Part shown: positions 60,901 to 64,000 of the stretch, in pieces
How the letters are laid out: each line of letters starts with the position of its first letter
Numbering within the stretch: position 1 is the first letter of the stretch
From: Aquila chrysaetos chrysaetos
Lineage: Eukaryota > Chordata > Aves > Accipitriformes > Accipitridae
Direction: 5' to 3'
Assembly: GCF_900496995.4 (NCBI RefSeq)
Contig: NC_044029.1
Span: 3,658,001-3,722,000 of the forward strand
DNA: 64,000 bases
Position numbers and translations under genes: made by a program
The notes under the pieces: generated by a model
Seen by the model: only the letters and a program-made list of their open reading frames with translations
The model's database searches: none
Told to the model about the DNA's origin: nothing

Positions 60901-63900
60901 AGCTTCAAAACAAACAAAAAAATCTTATCAAGAGACAACACTTTGACATTTAGAAAGAGGGCAGGGTGTTGGGAATGCCCCTCTTCTGTTGGCTTCTTGA
61001 CTGTTCCTCACTTGAACATTTTACACTTTACACTTCCCCTCCTCTGTCCCCAGTCTGTAAAACAGTGACTGCAGCAAACATCACCAGCCCCCGTCGCAAA
61101 GTGCTTTGAAAGCTGCTGATACAAACCAGGTACAGCACTGCCTGACGTCTGCTCTAGCACATCAGCCGTGTTAGGGAGCTCAGGCTTATTCACACCCCAT
61201 CACTTCAGACACTCTACGAGCATCTCCAAAACCAGCGTTACCCAAGTGCTCTGAATCACCAGCTGGAGGGATGGGTCTCTCCCCCTGTCCTCCTCCACAG
61301 ACCGGCTGGCTGAGCTAGATGCCAAAGGCTCGGTGGCCTGGTTCCCCCTGCAGCTTAAAACCAGGCTATAATGTGGTTGGGGGGTTTTTTGTGTCAACTA
61401 CGCATAGGCACTACTACTTTTGGAAGCCCTCGTGAATTACACAAGAGCTGTTTGCCCATCTCAACAGCGCATGACCTCTGGGTTTCTTTCCATTTTTTTC
61501 TTTCCTCCCAGAAGTTTTCCTGTGCATTGGTGCAACTCAGACTTCATTTCTTCTGTCATGTGTTTGTGCTTTATTTTCATCAGCTCTGACTCTTACTCCC
61601 TGTTTGAGCCATTTAGAGCGAAGGTGTAACTATACTACCAGTGTGACACAAGGATTTTAGTGGCTTGGCTCAAACCTGTTAGCTAGCAAGTTTGCGGGCT
61701 GCAGGAGCCACTCGGGAGACTGAGCTGGGAAACGGGACCCAGTTCCTAGTTGAAATTCAGACTAATGAGGGCCTCAGGGGCAGGATGACCAGATCGGGAC
61801 TTTTTTCCTCCTCCCAGGAAGTGACCCATAATCGGGGTGCCTGAGATCTCAAAATTTATGGCAGAACAGGATGAACTTGTCTGTAGGTACTAAACGTCCC
61901 TGTTTGGGAAAAAGAAGGAGAAGGACCAGAGCTGTAGCTGCTGCACTTAACTCCCATTTGGATGTGCTGCAAATTCCCTGGCTCCAAGAGTACCAAGGGA
62001 TGCAACACGTGTAGGGACACTTAGGCTATGAATTCCTCAGAGGACTCTATGAGGAGGGAGCTGGGCTGCCTCCAGCTATTGGGAACCCTACCCAGAGAGA
62101 GGGCTGCTCACCCTCCAGTGCCTGAAGTATGTAAGCTGGCAGGAGGTACCTGTGGCTGCATGGTTTGCTCCAAAAAACGGGGCGTGTGTCCACATCAGCG
62201 TGCGCAGGCAGGCAGATTCTGTTAACATCATACTTTATGCACTTACGCTTATTATACTGTGTAGAAGCTAGATTTTGTGAAATTTTTGATGGAGGCACAG
62301 GTGCTTACTAGATCACGCACCCGTACTGACCTTTGGAAGCGCAAAGCTCTCATTTAGCCAGATTTCAGTCTCTCCTCACCCACCTCCATCTGGAAGGCAA
62401 AGGCCATTCCTCTGGCTGGCACCTCTGGCCAGGTTCTCTGCTCTCTCTACTGCAGTTTACTGGGCGTCCCTTTCCTCTCACATCAAACATGAACTATTTG
62501 TCACTTCTTTTGGGGGGGGTTCTTGGGTTTTCTCCTCTACCCATCACCTCTTACTGCATATCAAATTCTTTACTCACATCTTTCCATAAGAACAGCACTC
62601 AATAACCACTTTTATGCCATTTCAGACAAGCACTTTCTTGACTTCCACACATCACTCTTGAAAGAAGCTCCTTCCAATTCTCTAATGCTCCTTCAAGTAT
62701 TTCCTTATAAGACCTCTTATCTGTACCACTACAAAACGTATAGCTGGTACTCTAGCACCATCATACCACTATTGTTTCATTGTAATATTCTATTTCCCCT
62801 GAGGTAACTCAAGAGAAGACCTTCCCAAAAGTAAAATAGTAAGTTTCCATTATCACTTTATATCCTGAAGTTCTGTAAGCAGACCAAGCAAGGGACCCTC
62901 TTCCCAAAACAATTCTTCCATGCTGCCACCCACACTTTGGCACTAAAAATAGGAACTAGTAAGCAGGCTACCGGGTCTGACCTGTTATGGGAGGGGAGGG
63001 AATGCCATGGGCACCTCTGAATCCTAAGAGCACCTGAGAAGCTCTGCCCCCTGCACTGCAACGAGCACAAAGCCCGTATTATTTGTATACTATACATCAT
63101 ACTGCCAACCCATCTACACAAGCGGGCAGCCATTAACTGAAACTAAAATGATTTATTCTGTCTTTAGAAGACAGATTGAATAGCACTCACTGAGTAAAGC
63201 CTGGGGCCACATACTGTTCAGAGGGGATACAAAAATATTGAATAGCTGCTCATCGCAACAGCATGTGACTGTGTAATTAAAGATGCAGCATAACTCATGC
63301 AAACATTAAGGTTACCCAGGGAACTGTGACTCTTGCATTTCCTAACTTCTGAGGGCTTGACTTCCACAACTGTTACATCCTATTAATGTCGGTATCTGCG
63401 TGTAGTTTCCTGGATTTGCCCTCCTTCCCTCAAAAAAAAACCTCATGGGGAAAACTCACTAGCTTCCCTTTTGTGGTGTCATCTTGAAGTATTTACAGGG
63501 ACCTTTAGTAGTCCTGAAACCTCTAGAGACTTCCAAAAGGTATCTGTCATTACAGCTATCAGAAAAACAAAGTAACTGGGCAACTTCAACAAAAAGAAAC
63601 CTACTAATCCTACTTATAAAGATATCTCAGTTCTACACATCAAGCTAAAGTGCTCTGCGTGGGAACAGACGTGAAGGGTTTCCTTGCCTGAAAGCATTAC
63701 AAGAGATTTCTGACCGGCAGAAGTGTGTGACATGATGGACATGCTGCTCAAGCTGCAGGTAGAGAGAGTGCAGGATGCCTTTCCTCAGCGCTATCTGTCA
63801 TCTGTTCTGCTGCTCTGTTGAGGCAACAGGGGAAATGCATTAAATAAAAAAGGGGGGAGGGGAATTCGGGTAACAAATGAAACAGAAAATGGAAAGTCTT

Positions 63901-64000
63901 CAGATTATCTACAAACCTTTAGCAACCAGAATCACGGTAGCAAATTACAATCAGGACATGCCACACTCTACATTTCCTGGGGTGCTTTATATGTGAATTT
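57997..64000 (-). other. ELK3: ELK3 upstream intron (partial), 6 kb
   Basis: It contains no ETS-domain coding exon; I searched for the MESAITLWQF/LSRALRYYYDK segment on the minus strand and did not see it. A possible MIR-like remnant lies at 59580-59700 and another weak one near 58825-58860. Nothing else is recognised. Confidence 0.85.
59580..59700 (+). repeat. Possible MIR-like ancient SINE remnant (reverse orientation)
   Basis: GGCACAAATGGAGAAAGTTG and TTTCCCAAGTTGGTAACAGG follow the order of the MIR reverse complement (GGCACAGAGAGGTTAAGTGA, then CTTGCCCAAGGTCACACAG). Divergence is high, so the call is tentative. It lies in the upstream ELK3 intron. Confidence 0.35.

Noticed and set aside
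58000..64000. ELK3 ETS-domain exon(s)
   Set aside because: Searched for the LSRALRYYYDK and MESAITLWQF segments on the minus strand and did not see them; they lie beyond the window.

Overview
The window is a stretch of vertebrate chromosome holding two convergent, intron-rich protein genes. The 3' fifteen coding exons of CDK17 (PCTAIRE-2 kinase) lie on the + strand from 917 to 38824. The last three coding exons of ELK3 (Net/SAP-2, an ETS transcription factor) lie on the - strand from 57996 down to 47823. As I recall, CDK17 and ELK3 are also adjacent and tail-to-tail on human chromosome 12q. The sequence is AT-rich, has short to moderate introns, no recognisable Alu, B1 or L1 elements, and only worn ancient repeat scraps. 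That pattern suggests a sauropsid, most likely a bird, but this is inference and no species is named.

Layout. 1-916 is CDK17 intron; the exon carrying the first ~40 residues is upstream of the window. CDK17 coding exons run from 917 to 38824 with consistent phases at every junction and only GT-AG introns. They encode 483 complete codons plus one split codon, so with a 40-residue N-terminus the protein would be 523 aa, the human length as I recall it. The CDK17 3'UTR probably ends near 40.52-40.62 kb. 40.6-46.3 kb is intergenic and has several CpG-rich patches. The ELK3 3'UTR probably spans about 46.3-47.82 kb, followed by coding exons at 47823-47921, 51657-51779 and 57202-57996. From 57997 to 64000 is ELK3 intron; the exon(s) for most of the ETS domain lie beyond the window.

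Function. CDK17 is a cyclin-Y-type-activated, PCTAIRE-class serine/threonine kinase. ELK3 is a ternary complex factor that binds DNA with SRF and is switched by MAP kinases. Nothing here suggests a shared pathway; their adjacency is conserved synteny.

No bacterial-style operon, CRISPR array, tRNA, rRNA or intact mobile element was seen, and I found no convincing undescribed system. The most useful leads are an intronic CpG island in CDK17 (about 19.4-19.96 kb), a cluster of CpG-rich patches just past the CDK17 3' end, an ancient LINE 3' tail that appears to carry the ELK3 poly(A) signal, a weak splice donor next to a 26-nt T run after the PCTAIRE exon, and a possible intron-retention C-terminus for CDK17.
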